Part shown: positions 6,466-14,342 of the stretch, in pieces | How positions within the stretch are numbered: the first letter of the stretch is position 1 | Layout: each line of letters begins with the position of its first letter | Source: a virus | Virus record (IMG/VR): IMGVR_UViG_3300025785_001096 | Span: 93,934 to 157,933 of that record | Reading direction: 5' to 3' (one strand) | DNA length: 64,000 nt | Translations under genes and position numbers: made by a program | Notes under the pieces: generated by a model | Databases searched by the model: none | What the model was told of the DNA's origin: nothing | The model's input: only the letters and a program-made list of their open reading frames with translations

Positions 6466-6809
6466 TGAAGTTCTACAAAGAAACCACAAAAGATTGGGCG
6501 GCACCAACGCCCAATCACATTTACTTGCTGTCAACAGACAAGAGCAAAATGTACGGTTACATCAAAGCCGGTACCGAAGAAGTAACAGTGGTCAAAAAGG
6601 CCTATCCGTTTGATGCTCGACGTAGAACTTTTCGAGAAGTGCCAGAATTAGGCGAGTTAAGTTTGGACGATGTCCGTACTGAAACCTGGGAATTTGTAGG
6701 CAGTAAGGGCGACAAGTATATTGTTGAGAAAACGGATAATATGTTAAAATGCAGTTGTCCAGGTTTTACATATCGCGGTGATTGCAAGCACGTCAGGGAG
6801 ATTGCATAA
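6465..6809 (+). CDS. SWIM zinc-finger protein
   Basis: 114 residues, TAATG overlap with the upstream gene. The C-terminus has KCSCPGFTYRGDCKHVREIA, the CxCx(n)CxH pattern of SWIM zinc fingers, which bind DNA or proteins. The N-terminal ~70 residues are beta-rich (IYLLSTDKSKMYGYIKAG). Role in the phage unknown. Confidence 0.75.
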   Translation: MKFYKETTKDWAAPTPNHIYLLSTDKSKMYGYIKAGTEEVTVVKKAYPFDARRRTFREVPELGELSLDDVRTETWEFVGSKGDKYIVEKTDNMLKCSCPGFTYRGDCKHVREIA

Positions 6810-7264
6810 TGGGAACTAGATCAAGTATTGCCATCAAACACGGTGAGCGAATCAAGGCCATCTACTGTCATTGGGACGGTTATCTTGAAGGTGTGGGTGC
6901 GACCTTGTCGGAACACTATTCCAGTTCACCCAAAGTAAACAATCTAATTGCTTTGGGTGATGTCAGTAGCCTGGGCGAAGAAATTGGAGTTGAACACGCA
7001 TTCAGCACCATGAATTTGACCGACGAAGAAAAACAAGCCTACGAACTCGAACACGGACGTTCTTGTACCTTTTACGGTCGTGACCGCGGCGAAGAAGGCG
7101 TGGAGTTTCGCAGTTTTGGTTCTGAAGCCGAATGGATTGATCATTATGAAGGTGCCGGTGCTCAATATTTTTACTTGTTTGATCACGGTGTTTGGTACTA
7201 TTCAACTGGCGGCGACTTGCTACCTTTACACGAACATTTAAAACAGGAGACAGCAAATGCCTAA
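6809..7264 (+). CDS. Conserved phage protein (MGTRSxIAI family)
   Basis: 151 residues. ATG 6809 overlaps the previous stop and gives the start MGTRSSIAIKHGERIKAIYC, followed by HWDGYLEGVGATL. This is a well-conserved opening in many phage and bacterial hypothetical proteins. Function unknown. It overlaps the next gene by 8 nt. Confidence 0.75.
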   Translation: MGTRSSIAIKHGERIKAIYCHWDGYLEGVGATLSEHYSSSPKVNNLIALGDVSSLGEEIGVEHAFSTMNLTDEEKQAYELEHGRSCTFYGRDRGEEGVEFRSFGSEAEWIDHYEGAGAQYFYLFDHGVWYYSTGGDLLPLHEHLKQETANA

Positions 7265-7799
7265 TTGGTGTGGAAATACCCTAACAATCACTCACGAAAA
7301 TCCTGCAATGATTAGTCGTGCCAAAGCGGCCTTTGCCGAAGGTAACTTTTTAAATGAGTTTATTCCTAACCCCGCAGGTGAGTGGGACTACGATTGGTCC
7401 GTTGCAAACTGGGGTACCAAATGGGACGTGGGCGATGGCAACGGCATCCAAACCTGGGACGATCACGAACTGGTTGTTTATTTTGATAGTGCGTGGAGCC
7501 CTCCTATTACAGCCTACGAAAAATTGATGGACCTGGGTTTTACAGTCTATGCTACCTACTATGAACCAGGCTCGGCTTTTGCTGGTATTTGGGAAGATGG
7601 TATAGACGACCATTATGACCTATCGGGTATGGATTCGGGCGATGTTGAACAGCAGTTGCCATCCGAATTAAATGACACATTTGGTATTTCGGAAACAATG
7701 GCCGAGTACGAAGCTGAACAAGAAGATGAAGTCACAGTCTGGTACAAAGACGGGGTCGAAGCAACCGGACTTATACCACACGAGGTTCCAAAAAAATGA
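7257..7799 (+). CDS. Api92-like/YubB-type ferredoxin-fold protein
   Basis: 180 residues starting MPNWCGNTLTI, the hallmark MPNWC-x-N opening of Api92-like phage proteins. SAWSPPITAYEKLMDLGFTV and YYEPGSAFAGIWEDG are also typical. Proposed ferredoxin-like fold; biochemical role unknown. Confidence 0.75.
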   Translation: MPNWCGNTLTITHENPAMISRAKAAFAEGNFLNEFIPNPAGEWDYDWSVANWGTKWDVGDGNGIQTWDDHELVVYFDSAWSPPITAYEKLMDLGFTVYATYYEPGSAFAGIWEDGIDDHYDLSGMDSGDVEQQLPSELNDTFGISETMAEYEAEQEDEVTVWYKDGVEATGLIPHEVPKK

Positions 7800-7972
7800 T
7801 ACTGGCTCAAATTGGGTTGTTTCTTAGTATAGGATTGGGCATTGGATTTTTTGGTGCTATGTTGGTGGCCGCCCTATTAGATTGGCGTCAGGCTCGACAG
7901 CAACGCAAGGATCAAGTGTGGACTGAATTGAAACGTACCGATTATGAACCACGTAGACCGGCAGCAAAATAA
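7796..7972 (+). CDS. Small single-pass membrane protein
   Basis: 58 residues; ATG overlaps the preceding TGA. One hydrophobic segment (IGLFLSIGLGIGFFGAMLVAA) is followed by a basic, Arg/Gln-rich tail, so N-out/C-in topology is likely. Function unknown. Confidence 0.6.
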   Translation: MILAQIGLFLSIGLGIGFFGAMLVAALLDWRQARQQRKDQVWTELKRTDYEPRRPAAK

Positions 7973-7975
7973 CAC

Positions 7976-8004
7976 TTGCTCAAAGAATGCCAAAATGCTA
8001 TAAT
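7976..8004 (+). promoter_or_regulatory. Promoter for DNA ligase gene
   Basis: TATAAT (7999-8004) with a weaker TTGCTC -35 at 17-nt spacing. The spacer GCCAAAATGC is shared with the promoters at 3718, 5771 and 6067. Confidence 0.65.
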
Positions 8005-8033
8005 AATACATTGTTTAAAATTACGGAGCCAAA

Positions 8034-9344
8034 ATGCTAAAACCCTGGGAAGTTATTCAAGAACTGGAAATAGACAACAGTCGTTTGGTCAAAGAAGCGA
8101 TTGTCAAACGTGAAGCTGAAGCTGGCAACACTGATTTCTTTCGCGGTGCCCGTGCCGCATTGGATTCCATGATTACTTTTGGTATTCGACAAGTTGAAGA
8201 AAAGAAGGGTGACGGCCGAGGACTCAATCCCGACAAGTTTTGGGAAACAGCACAGGCTCTAGCCGAAAGAAAATTGACCGGCAACGACGCTGTCAACGCA
8301 GTCAGTTATATGCGTATGAATGCACGAGAGACCGAATGGAACCTGTGGTATCGACGTATTCTTATCAAAGATCTGCGCTGTGGCGTCAGTGAAAAAACAA
8401 TCAACAAAATGGTGGAGGCAGTCAATGGAGATTATGTTATACCTGTTTTTAGTTGCCAACTTGCTCACGATGGTGCTAACCACGAAAGCAAGGTCTCAGG
8501 ACGCAAACTCATCGAAGTTAAGCTGGATGGAGTACGTGTTATTACTATCGTCTATCCAAGTGGGAATGTTGATCAGTATAGTCGTAATGGCAAGGAACTA
8601 GTAAACTTTGAACATATAAAACAGCAAATTGCCAAACACGCAATCTTTTTTCGAGAACCAATGGTGTTGGATGGCGAAGTGATGTCAAGCAGTTTTCAAG
8701 ACCTGATGCGTCAAGTGCATCGCAAAACTGATGTGGCTGCATCTGATGCTGTGCTAAATGTGTTTGATATTTTGACACTGAAAGAATTTCAAGCCGGCAT
8801 CAGTGCCAGTTCGCAACAGGATCGCAGTAACGCACTTCGTGTATGGTATGCTCCTATAGCAGATCATATGCCCAACGTCACTATCTTGGGCAACGAACTG
8901 GTGGACTTGGACACTGAAGTGGGCCAGGCACGTTTTAGCGAAATCAATGCTCAAGCAATCGCAGGTGGATACGAAGGTATCATGATCAAAGACCCAACCG
9001 CAGTTTATGAATGCAAGCGATCGGTAGCGTGGCTCAAGCAAAAGCCCTTTATTGAAGTTAGTTTAACAGTAGTAGGCACCGAAGAAGGTACTGGTAAAAA
9101 CGCCGGACGTCTTGGTGCATTAATTGTAGAAGGAACAGATGATGGTAAACTTATCAGGACCAATGTGGGATCCGGACTTACAGATGATAATCGCATTAGC
9201 TATTGGGCCAGTCGGCATAACCTTATCGGTAATATTGTGGAAGTACGTGCCGATGCTGTTACGCAAAATCAAGACGGTTCATATTCATTGAGATTCCCCC
9301 GATTCAAAGGATTCCGCGGTTTTGAACCAGGAGAAAAAATTTGA
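8034..9344 (+). CDS. ATP-dependent DNA ligase
   Basis: 436 residues, close to the T4 gp30 size class. Nucleotidyltransferase motif I IEVKLDGVR places the adenylated lysine at about residue 163. Motif III-like MVLDGEV, motif IV GYEGIMIKDP and motif V WLKQKP are present. The N-terminal ~150 residues are the helical DNA-binding domain (NAVSYMRMNARETEWNLWYRRIL, LRCGVSEKT); the C-terminal OB fold (TVVGTEEGTGKNAGRLGAL) is complete. It seals nicks in phage replication. Own promoter; ends overlapping the next gene. Confidence 0.93.
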   Translation: MLKPWEVIQELEIDNSRLVKEAIVKREAEAGNTDFFRGARAALDSMITFGIRQVEEKKGDGRGLNPDKFWETAQALAERKLTGNDAVNAVSYMRMNARETEWNLWYRRILIKDLRCGVSEKTINKMVEAVNGDYVIPVFSCQLAHDGANHESKVSGRKLIEVKLDGVRVITIVYPSGNVDQYSRNGKELVNFEHIKQQIAKHAIFFREPMVLDGEVMSSSFQDLMRQVHRKTDVAASDAVLNVFDILTLKEFQAGISASSQQDRSNALRVWYAPIADHMPNVTILGNELVDLDTEVGQARFSEINAQAIAGGYEGIMIKDPTAVYECKRSVAWLKQKPFIEVSLTVVGTEEGTGKNAGRLGALIVEGTDDGKLIRTNVGSGLTDDNRISYWASRHNLIGNIVEVRADAVTQNQDGSYSLRFPRFKGFRGFEPGEKI

Positions 9345-9730
9345 AAAAAGAACTAGATGAACAGTTGTGTAAAAAATACCCCAAACTGTTTGCAAATCGC
9401 AATGCCGATATGCAGACCACTGCTATGTGTTGGGGTTTTGAATGTGGCGATGGTTGGTTTGATTTGATCGACGAACTGTGTTGGAATATACAAAGCTACA
9501 TTGACAACAACAGCAGACCCGACAGACAAATACCACAGGTTGTGGTAGAACAGGTCAAGGAAAAGTTTGGCACACTACGTTTTTATTACCAAGGTGGCAA
9601 CGAATTGATTCACGGTATGACCTGGTTTGCTGAATCAATGTCGGGTCGTATTTGTGAACAATGTGGCCGGCCTGGAAAAGAACGTGGCGGTGGCTGGATT
9701 AGAACTGCCTGCGAGGAACACGCACAATGA
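9341..9730 (+). CDS. Phage protein with CxxC zinc-knuckle
   Basis: 129 residues. Start TTG 9341 overlaps the ligase stop, with AGGAG just upstream. Contains MCWGFECGDGWFDLI, VKEKFGTLRFYYQGG and a late RICEQCGRPGKE zinc-knuckle-like CxxC followed by a lone C. These features are typical of a phage hypothetical family of unknown role. Confidence 0.7.
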   Translation: MKKELDEQLCKKYPKLFANRNADMQTTAMCWGFECGDGWFDLIDELCWNIQSYIDNNSRPDRQIPQVVVEQVKEKFGTLRFYYQGGNELIHGMTWFAESMSGRICEQCGRPGKERGGGWIRTACEEHAQ

Positions 9731-9894
9731 GTCGTTATCACTGGATCAAAACCATTGTGGAAGATGACAACGGTGAGCTCTTGCTGGATATCAAAGAAGC
9801 CTGCGAAGAGTTGGGATGGCAACCGGGCGATACAATTGAATGGATTGACAACAAAGACGGTACTTGGACACTACGGAAAAAGGAAACAAAATGA
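9727..9894 (+). CDS. Small AbrB/MazE-like protein
   Basis: 55 residues, overlapping neighbours by 4 nt at both ends. The core GWQPGDTIEWIDNKDGTWTL resembles the swapped-hairpin AbrB/MazE DNA-binding fold (GDxIEW...dG.w.L). Candidate small DNA-binding or antitoxin-like protein; no toxin partner is adjacent. Confidence 0.6.
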   Translation: MSRYHWIKTIVEDDNGELLLDIKEACEELGWQPGDTIEWIDNKDGTWTLRKKETK

Positions 9895-10199
9895 CATTAC
9901 ATATTACTTACGAAAACGCCACCCTAGAAGATCTAGATCTAGATGATCGCAACCGCGAACTTAGAAACTTGCTGAGCAAACACGACTGTGAAGTTACATT
10001 CACCAAAGTCAATGGCGAGTTGCGTACCATGCCTTGTACCTTGCGTACCGAAGCAATGCCGGCTCGTGTGGTCACAGAAGAATACCAAACCACTCGGTTG
10101 TACAAGCCAGAAACCTTGAGTGTGTGGTGCTTGGACAAAAGCGAATGGCGAGCTTTCAAAGTGGCCAACGTGAAGGAAATCCGTGTCATTGGATCGTGA
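9891..10199 (+). CDS. SH3-barrel-like phage protein (DUF2693-like)
   Basis: 102 residues; ATG 9891 (ATGA overlap). The middle CEVTFTKVNGELRTMPCTLR and the C-terminal LSVWCLDKSEWRAFKVANV match the layout of the DUF2693-type small beta-barrel phage proteins. Function unknown. Confidence 0.65.
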   Translation: MTLHITYENATLEDLDLDDRNRELRNLLSKHDCEVTFTKVNGELRTMPCTLRTEAMPARVVTEEYQTTRLYKPETLSVWCLDKSEWRAFKVANVKEIRVIGS

Positions 10200-10596
10200 T
10201 CTAGTAGAGGACTTGTGGCAGTCCAAGGAGTTCTTGCACAAGATTAAAACTCGCGATGACTATGCTCAAAATGTCTACGCGGCCTTGTGCAATATGCGTT
10301 GGCAACCTGCCGACGTGTTTCCTATACTCAAGGATGAGTATTGGACGTGTAGCTGGCGTAGTGCCGGTGGTATTGTGGCAGACTTTCGTCGTTCGGTTGC
10401 CACAGAAGATTATATGGATTGGTACTGCTCGGGTATAGGCGGCCTAGGTGGTTTTGATTTGGATGACGAACACAAATCCCAGGCCGAATTTGTTGCTAAA
10501 AAATATGTACCAGAAGGAACTGTAACCGATGAAATACGTGAGGATTTTGCGGCTCTGGGTTGGACTCCGAGTGAATGGCCTGATGACAAGGATTAA
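10183..10596 (+). CDS. Paralogue A of a phage-specific family
   Basis: 137 residues; GTG start at 10183 preceded by AAGGAAAT, overlapping the previous gene by 17 nt. Shares with the protein at 12060 the pattern YAQNxYAALCN, W-x-C-x-WR, VAD-x-R, DWYCSG-x-G and VTDEI-x-x-D-x-x-x-x-GW. Function unknown; the pair probably arose by duplication. Confidence 0.7.
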   Translation: MSLDRDLVEDLWQSKEFLHKIKTRDDYAQNVYAALCNMRWQPADVFPILKDEYWTCSWRSAGGIVADFRRSVATEDYMDWYCSGIGGLGGFDLDDEHKSQAEFVAKKYVPEGTVTDEIREDFAALGWTPSEWPDDKD

Positions 10597-10600
10597 AAGT

Positions 10601-10837
10601 ATGTTGACACGCGATGTTGAAAAAATGATTATGGGTAGTATCAAAGAGATCTTGAAAGATCGACAGTATTTTTATTACTCAACTGTGGGACCGGACTATT
10701 GTCATTTGACCGAAGAAGGCAAAGATGCTATAATAGACATAGTCAACATTTTAGGTTCTAGAATGTTAGTGGCAATTGAAAAAGAAGATATTGAACGCAG
10801 TAAACAACTGGTGTTGGACCAACTTAAAGGAAAATGA
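10601..10837 (+). CDS. Small helical phage protein
   Basis: 78 residues. ATG 10601 is preferred over an upstream ATG at 10529 that lies in the previous gene; AAGGAT sits upstream. Mostly helical and charged (MLTRDVEKMIMGSIKEILKD). A perfect internal promoter lies inside it. Function unknown. Confidence 0.65.
   Translation: MLTRDVEKMIMGSIKEILKDRQYFYYSTVGPDYCHLTEEGKDAIIDIVNILGSRMLVAIEKEDIERSKQLVLDQLKGK
10706..10734 (+). promoter_or_regulatory. Internal consensus promoter
   Basis: TTGACC, exactly 17 nt, TATAAT, inside the gene at 10601. It could drive the small basic protein at 10839 and the methyltransferase at 11015. Confidence 0.55.
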
Positions 10838-10838
10838 A

Positions 10839-11015
10839 ATGACTTGCAGAGGATATGACCCAAAAGCAGTAAAGGTATCAAAAAGTGTCAAGCGTTTGGC
10901 CGCTACCATTACTGATAACCAGCAACGCAGAGCATTGGTTAAAAGTTACGCTGTGGCTATTGCAGCCAATGCTCGTGCCGGTGCTCGCAGATCTGGCCCA
11001 GGCAAAGACGAATAA
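10839..11015 (+). CDS. Small basic phage protein
   Basis: 58 residues, Arg/Lys/Ala-rich (VKVSKSVKRLAATI...AGARRSGPGKDE), RBS AAAGGA. TAATG overlap with the next gene. No family known; the charge suggests nucleic-acid contact. Confidence 0.65.
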   Translation: MTCRGYDPKAVKVSKSVKRLAATITDNQQRRALVKSYAVAIAANARAGARRSGPGKDE

Positions 11016-11626
11016 TGGGTAGAATATTTGAACGTGCTGAACAGTATTTGGATCAACTCGATCCAGGTGTGTTTGTGGAAATTGGCACCAGCCGCGGTGG
11101 TGATGACGGTAGCACACGCAAAATAGCTGTGTGGGCCGAACAGCTAGATACCTATCTAACCACGGTGGATATGGATCCATTGAATTGTTCCTTTGTTGAG
11201 CGTATGCAAACTCCCAGAACCACCATTGTCAACAGCACCGGTGAAGACTATCTAAACAAACGAACATTTGCCGAACGTCCCATTAGTTTTTTGTACTTGG
11301 ACAACTTTGATTGGGATTGGCACCCAGACAATACCGAAGATTTTGTTTTGGAACAACAAAAACGCTATGCTAATTTTGGTATTACCATGAACAACGTAAA
11401 CAGCCAACGTGCCCATTTGGCTCAGGCCATTGCAGCCTTGGGACATATGACTGCTCGCAGTTTAATTGTGTGTGATGACACTTGGTTCAATCCTTGGCAC
11501 GGTCATTACAGTGGAAAATCAGGTGCGGTTGTGCCATATCTACTGAATCACGGCTACGAAGTGTTGGATACTGAAGAACGACCAGTTTATGGAACTATTT
11601 TGGGCAGAGGAATAGTAAAAAAGTAA
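11015..11626 (+). CDS. Class I SAM methyltransferase-like protein
   Basis: 203 residues. N-terminal FVEIGTSRGGDDGSTRKIA is a glycine-rich SAM loop (motif I), YLTTVDMDP is the acidic motif II position, and FLYLDNFDWDW and RSLIVCDDTWF follow the Methyltransf_24-like pattern. The substrate is unknown; proteins of this shape often modify sugars or natural products. Confidence 0.7.
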   Translation: MGRIFERAEQYLDQLDPGVFVEIGTSRGGDDGSTRKIAVWAEQLDTYLTTVDMDPLNCSFVERMQTPRTTIVNSTGEDYLNKRTFAERPISFLYLDNFDWDWHPDNTEDFVLEQQKRYANFGITMNNVNSQRAHLAQAIAALGHMTARSLIVCDDTWFNPWHGHYSGKSGAVVPYLLNHGYEVLDTEERPVYGTILGRGIVKK

Positions 11627-11646
11627 CGGTTTGGTAAAATTAGCTA

Positions 11647-11698
11647 TTGCATTGTACACAAGAATAGTGCATAATACACAAATGCTGTTACTAACAGC
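11647..11698 (+). promoter_or_regulatory. Weak promoter plus leader hairpin
   Basis: TTGCAT (11647), 17 nt, CATAAT (11670-11675), then a perfect GCTGTT/AACAGC hairpin (11684-11698) ahead of RBS AAGGAAA. Drives the gene at 11722. Confidence 0.5.
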
Positions 11699-11721
11699 TC
11701 TTATTTAAAAGGAAATCTAAA

Positions 11722-11991
11722 ATGTTTGATCTTTCAACAAAACAAGGTAAGTTATTTAACGCATTAGTTCTCAATGGTGAGACTTTGACTGCTAGCCAAA
11801 TTAGCAAGCGTTTTGGTATCAAGAATCCAACTGCTACTGTTAGCGACATTCGTTACAGTGGTTTTGCTATCTACGCTAACAAGCGTAAAGCTGGCAACGG
11901 TGTTAAGGTTACTGAATACAAACACGGTAAGGCTTCACGTCGTATCGTTTCAGCTGGTTACAAGGCTATCGCAGCTGGTTTAGTAGATTAA
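11722..11991 (+). CDS. Winged-helix DNA-binding regulator
   Basis: 89 residues. LTASQISKRFGIKNPTATVS followed by IRYSGFAIYANKR is a clear winged helix: recognition helix near residues 22-45 and wing near 47-70. Lys/Arg-rich. Monocistronic with its own promoter and terminator and optimal-looking codons, so probably an abundant phage regulator; a candidate for binding the dyads over the -35 boxes, though nothing in the sequence proves that. Confidence 0.7.
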   Translation: MFDLSTKQGKLFNALVLNGETLTASQISKRFGIKNPTATVSDIRYSGFAIYANKRKAGNGVKVTEYKHGKASRRIVSAGYKAIAAGLVD

Positions 11992-12014
11992 TAGTCAACT
12001 AAACTGATGTGTTC

Positions 12015-12037
12015 AAACCCGCTTCGGCGGGTTTTTT
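12015..12037 (+). terminator. Rho-independent terminator
   Basis: AAACCCGC-TTCG-GCGGGTTT with a UUCG tetraloop and a T tract. Ends the winged-helix gene. Confidence 0.92.
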
Positions 12038-12050
12038 CTTTTGCGTCATA

Positions 12051-12056
12051 TATAAT
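12051..12056 (+). promoter_or_regulatory. -10 box 3 nt before ATG
   Basis: TATAAT at 12051-12056, then TTA and the ATG at 12060. No good -35 at 17 nt, so this is a weak call; if used the mRNA would be leaderless. Confidence 0.35.
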
Positions 12057-12059
12057 TAT

Positions 12060-12428
12060 ATGGGCCGCAAAGTTTTTAATCTTGAGCGTGATATCCGTAG
12101 TACCGATTGGATCATATCCAAAGTACGACACAAAGAAATCTACGCCCAAAATTTGTACGCAGCCTTGTGCAACAATTCCTACATACCCCAAGACGTTTGG
12201 GGAATTCTAACCAACATTACCTGGGACTGTAATTGGCGTTACGCAGCCGATTTGGTAGCCGATCTCAGACAAGACGACAGTTATATTGACTGGTACTGCT
12301 CAGGTACCGGATTCATTGGCACTGATTTCAGTGGATTTGTTGAAGAAAGTTTTGTCACTGACGAAATAGAATCGGATATCAAAAGCATCGGCTGGTTGCT
12401 AAAAACTCGCAGATTTGTCGAAATCTAA
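12060..12428 (+). CDS. Paralogue B of a phage-specific family
   Basis: 122 residues from ATG 12060, which begins MGRKVFNLERDIRS and restores alignment with the protein at 10183 (YAQNLYAALCN, W-D-C-N-WR, VADLR, DWYCSGTG, VTDEI, IGW). An upstream in-frame ATG would include terminator sequence. No RBS. Function unknown. Confidence 0.7.
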   Translation: MGRKVFNLERDIRSTDWIISKVRHKEIYAQNLYAALCNNSYIPQDVWGILTNITWDCNWRYAADLVADLRQDDSYIDWYCSGTGFIGTDFSGFVEESFVTDEIESDIKSIGWLLKTRRFVEI

Positions 12429-12457
12429 TAGACCAAAAATACTCAATATGTTATAAT
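12429..12457 (+). promoter_or_regulatory. Promoter giving a leaderless mRNA
   Basis: TAGACC, 17 nt, TATAAT (12452-12457), then 6 nt and ATG 12464. No Shine-Dalgarno sequence. Confidence 0.7.
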
Positions 12458-12463
12458 TACACT

Positions 12464-13297
12464 ATGAAAATAAATGTAATATCTGACCTCCACCTAGAAT
12501 TCAGCGACCTTACACTACCCGGCGGTGATGTGTTGATCCTCAGCGGCGACGTTATGGAAGCTCGAAAATTCAAACGCAATCAGTACGATCCAATGAACGT
12601 ACTGTTACCACACGAAGATGCTCACAAGCGTCCAGACCGACACTATCGTTTTATTATCGAAGAGTGCTCGGCCAAATACCGTGAAGTTATTTACGTTATG
12701 GGCAATCACGAGCACTACGGTTTCCAGTTTCAAAAGACCTGGGCACATATCAATAGTCAATTGCCTGACAACGTACACCTGTTGGAACGTGAAACCTTGA
12801 CCATTGATGATGTGACTTTCGTTGGGTGTACTCTATGGACAGATATGAACCGAGAAGATCAACTTACTATGTATCATATGCGGTCAATGATGAACGATTA
12901 CAAACAGATTACCATGTTCAACGAAGCCAAAAACATTTATCACAGACTTACTCCCGAGCGTACTGTGGAAGAGTTTTATAAGAGCCGCGACTATATCAAG
13001 TTGGTTGTAGAAGGCAAACCGGATCAGAAGTTTGTGGTGGTAACACATCATTCGCCTTGCAAGGCCAGTACCCATCCGCGTTACATTCACGATACCTTGA
13101 TGAATGGTGCTTACAGCAGTGACTTGTCGGAATTTATTCTAGACCATCCGCAGATTCGGGTGTGGACTCACGGCCATACACACGATCCGTTTGACTATCA
13201 GGTAGGTGAAACCAGAGTCATCTGCAACCCACGCGGCTACAAAGGCTACGAACAACGTGCTGAAGATTTTGATCCCACATACGGATTTGAAATTTAA
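12464..13297 (+). CDS. Calcineurin-like metallophosphoesterase
   Basis: 277 residues. Metal-binding motifs in order: SDLHLE (D8, H10), LSGDV (~27-31), YVMGNHEH (~82-88), THHSP (~190) and HGHTHDP (~235). Complete for the family, which hydrolyses phosphoesters such as cyclic nucleotides, nucleotides or nucleic-acid ends; the substrate here is unknown. Expressed from a promoter that leaves no leader. Confidence 0.88.
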   Translation: MKINVISDLHLEFSDLTLPGGDVLILSGDVMEARKFKRNQYDPMNVLLPHEDAHKRPDRHYRFIIEECSAKYREVIYVMGNHEHYGFQFQKTWAHINSQLPDNVHLLERETLTIDDVTFVGCTLWTDMNREDQLTMYHMRSMMNDYKQITMFNEAKNIYHRLTPERTVEEFYKSRDYIKLVVEGKPDQKFVVVTHHSPCKASTHPRYIHDTLMNGAYSSDLSEFILDHPQIRVWTHGHTHDPFDYQVGETRVICNPRGYKGYEQRAEDFDPTYGFEI

Positions 13298-13311
13298 TTT
13301 TACCAAAAGAC

Positions 13312-13340
13312 TAGACAAATCCTTTCTATGCGTATATAAT
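13312..13340 (+). promoter_or_regulatory. Promoter upstream of zinc-finger gene
   Basis: TAGACA, 17 nt, TATAAT (13335-13340). Leaves a ~70-nt leader with RBS AAGGAT before ATG 13419. Confidence 0.65.
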
Positions 13341-13418
13341 TGATACTAATAGAGCATAAGTAAAAGTATATGATTGCTCTAATATAGTAGTCTAACTAAA
13401 TGCTCTAAAGGATAAGCG

Positions 13419-13775
13419 ATGGCTGGTGTTTTTCAATGTTTGAACTGTGGTAGAGATAACCCTGTGCGTGGTGCAAATTATTCCAACAAATATTGTAATA
13501 ATTTTTGTCAACAACAGCACAGGAAAACTCTCTTAGCGGAAAAGCGTATTGCGGAATGGCGGTCAGGTTGCGGACTATATGTTTGGAAAGAAGTTCCAGA
13601 CTATATCCAAGACTTCTTGATCCAAGAGCGTGGACACCGGTGCGAAACCTGTGGTATTACAGAATGGCAAGGCCAACCTGCTCCACTTACTGTAACGCAA
13701 CGAGACAGTGACACTTATAACAATCAAGAATCAAACTTAGAAGTGACGTGCTATAACTGCAAGTCGCAAAAATAA
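13419..13775 (+). CDS. HNH-like zinc-finger protein, catalytic His missing
   Basis: 118 residues. N-terminal zinc-ribbon-like cysteines (FQCLNCGRD, YCNNFC), then RCETCGITEW and a C-terminal NNQESNLEVTCYNCKSQ that matches the end of HNH nucleases. Where HNH enzymes have HHIDGD this protein reads TQRDSD, so the general-base His is absent. Probably a DNA-binding remnant or a non-catalytic relative. Confidence 0.65.
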   Translation: MAGVFQCLNCGRDNPVRGANYSNKYCNNFCQQQHRKTLLAEKRIAEWRSGCGLYVWKEVPDYIQDFLIQERGHRCETCGITEWQGQPAPLTVTQRDSDTYNNQESNLEVTCYNCKSQK

Positions 13776-13802
13776 TTTCATTTTAACCAAGGAGAATTTC
13801 AA

Positions 13803-14342
13803 ATGAAAACAATCGGTGATAAATTAGAACACTTTGTAGTAACAGGTGTCAAGCCAGGACAGCCAGAAGATGCTTTTTTCAACATTGATGAAACCAGCTT
13901 TGAAGGCAAATGGAAAGTGATCGTATTCTACCCTAAGGACTTTACATTTGTATGTCCTACAGAAATTGTAGCTTACGACAAACTAAATCAAGACTTTGAA
14001 GACCGTGATGCAGTATTGCTAACAGGTAGCACAGACAATGAGTTCTGCAAACTAGCCTGGCAAAATGCACACGCAGATTTGAAGAAAATTACACACAATC
14101 AATTTGCTGATACACAGCGTGGTGAGTTGAGCTTGGCAGAACAGTTGGGTGTATTTTATGCTCCAGCTGGTGCGGCTCTACGTGCTACATTTATTGTAGA
14201 CCCAAGTAACACAATCCAACACGTTACAGTAAACAACTTGGACGTGGGTCGTAGCCCAGAAGAAACTCTACGTATTTTAGATGCTCTTCAAACTGGCGAA
14301 CTATGTGCTTGTAATCGTACAGTGGGTGGGGAGACACTATAA
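13803..14342 (+). CDS. ahpC: Peroxiredoxin AhpC
   Basis: 179 residues. Peroxidatic Cys51 in DFTFVCPTEI, downstream QFADTQRGELS and FIVDPSNTIQHV as in AhpC/Prx1. A resolving-Cys region near the C-terminus reads ELCACNR instead of the usual VCPxxW. Reduces peroxides with help from AhpD (next gene). RBS AAGGAG; the stop overlaps the ahpD start. Confidence 0.92.
   Translation: MKTIGDKLEHFVVTGVKPGQPEDAFFNIDETSFEGKWKVIVFYPKDFTFVCPTEIVAYDKLNQDFEDRDAVLLTGSTDNEFCKLAWQNAHADLKKITHNQFADTQRGELSLAEQLGVFYAPAGAALRATFIVDPSNTIQHVTVNNLDVGRSPEETLRILDALQTGELCACNRTVGGETL

Noticed and set aside
9727-9894. Toxin-antitoxin pair with the AbrB/MazE-like protein as antitoxin
   Set aside because: No MazF/PIN-like toxin adjacent; neighbours are a zinc-knuckle protein and an SH3-like protein.
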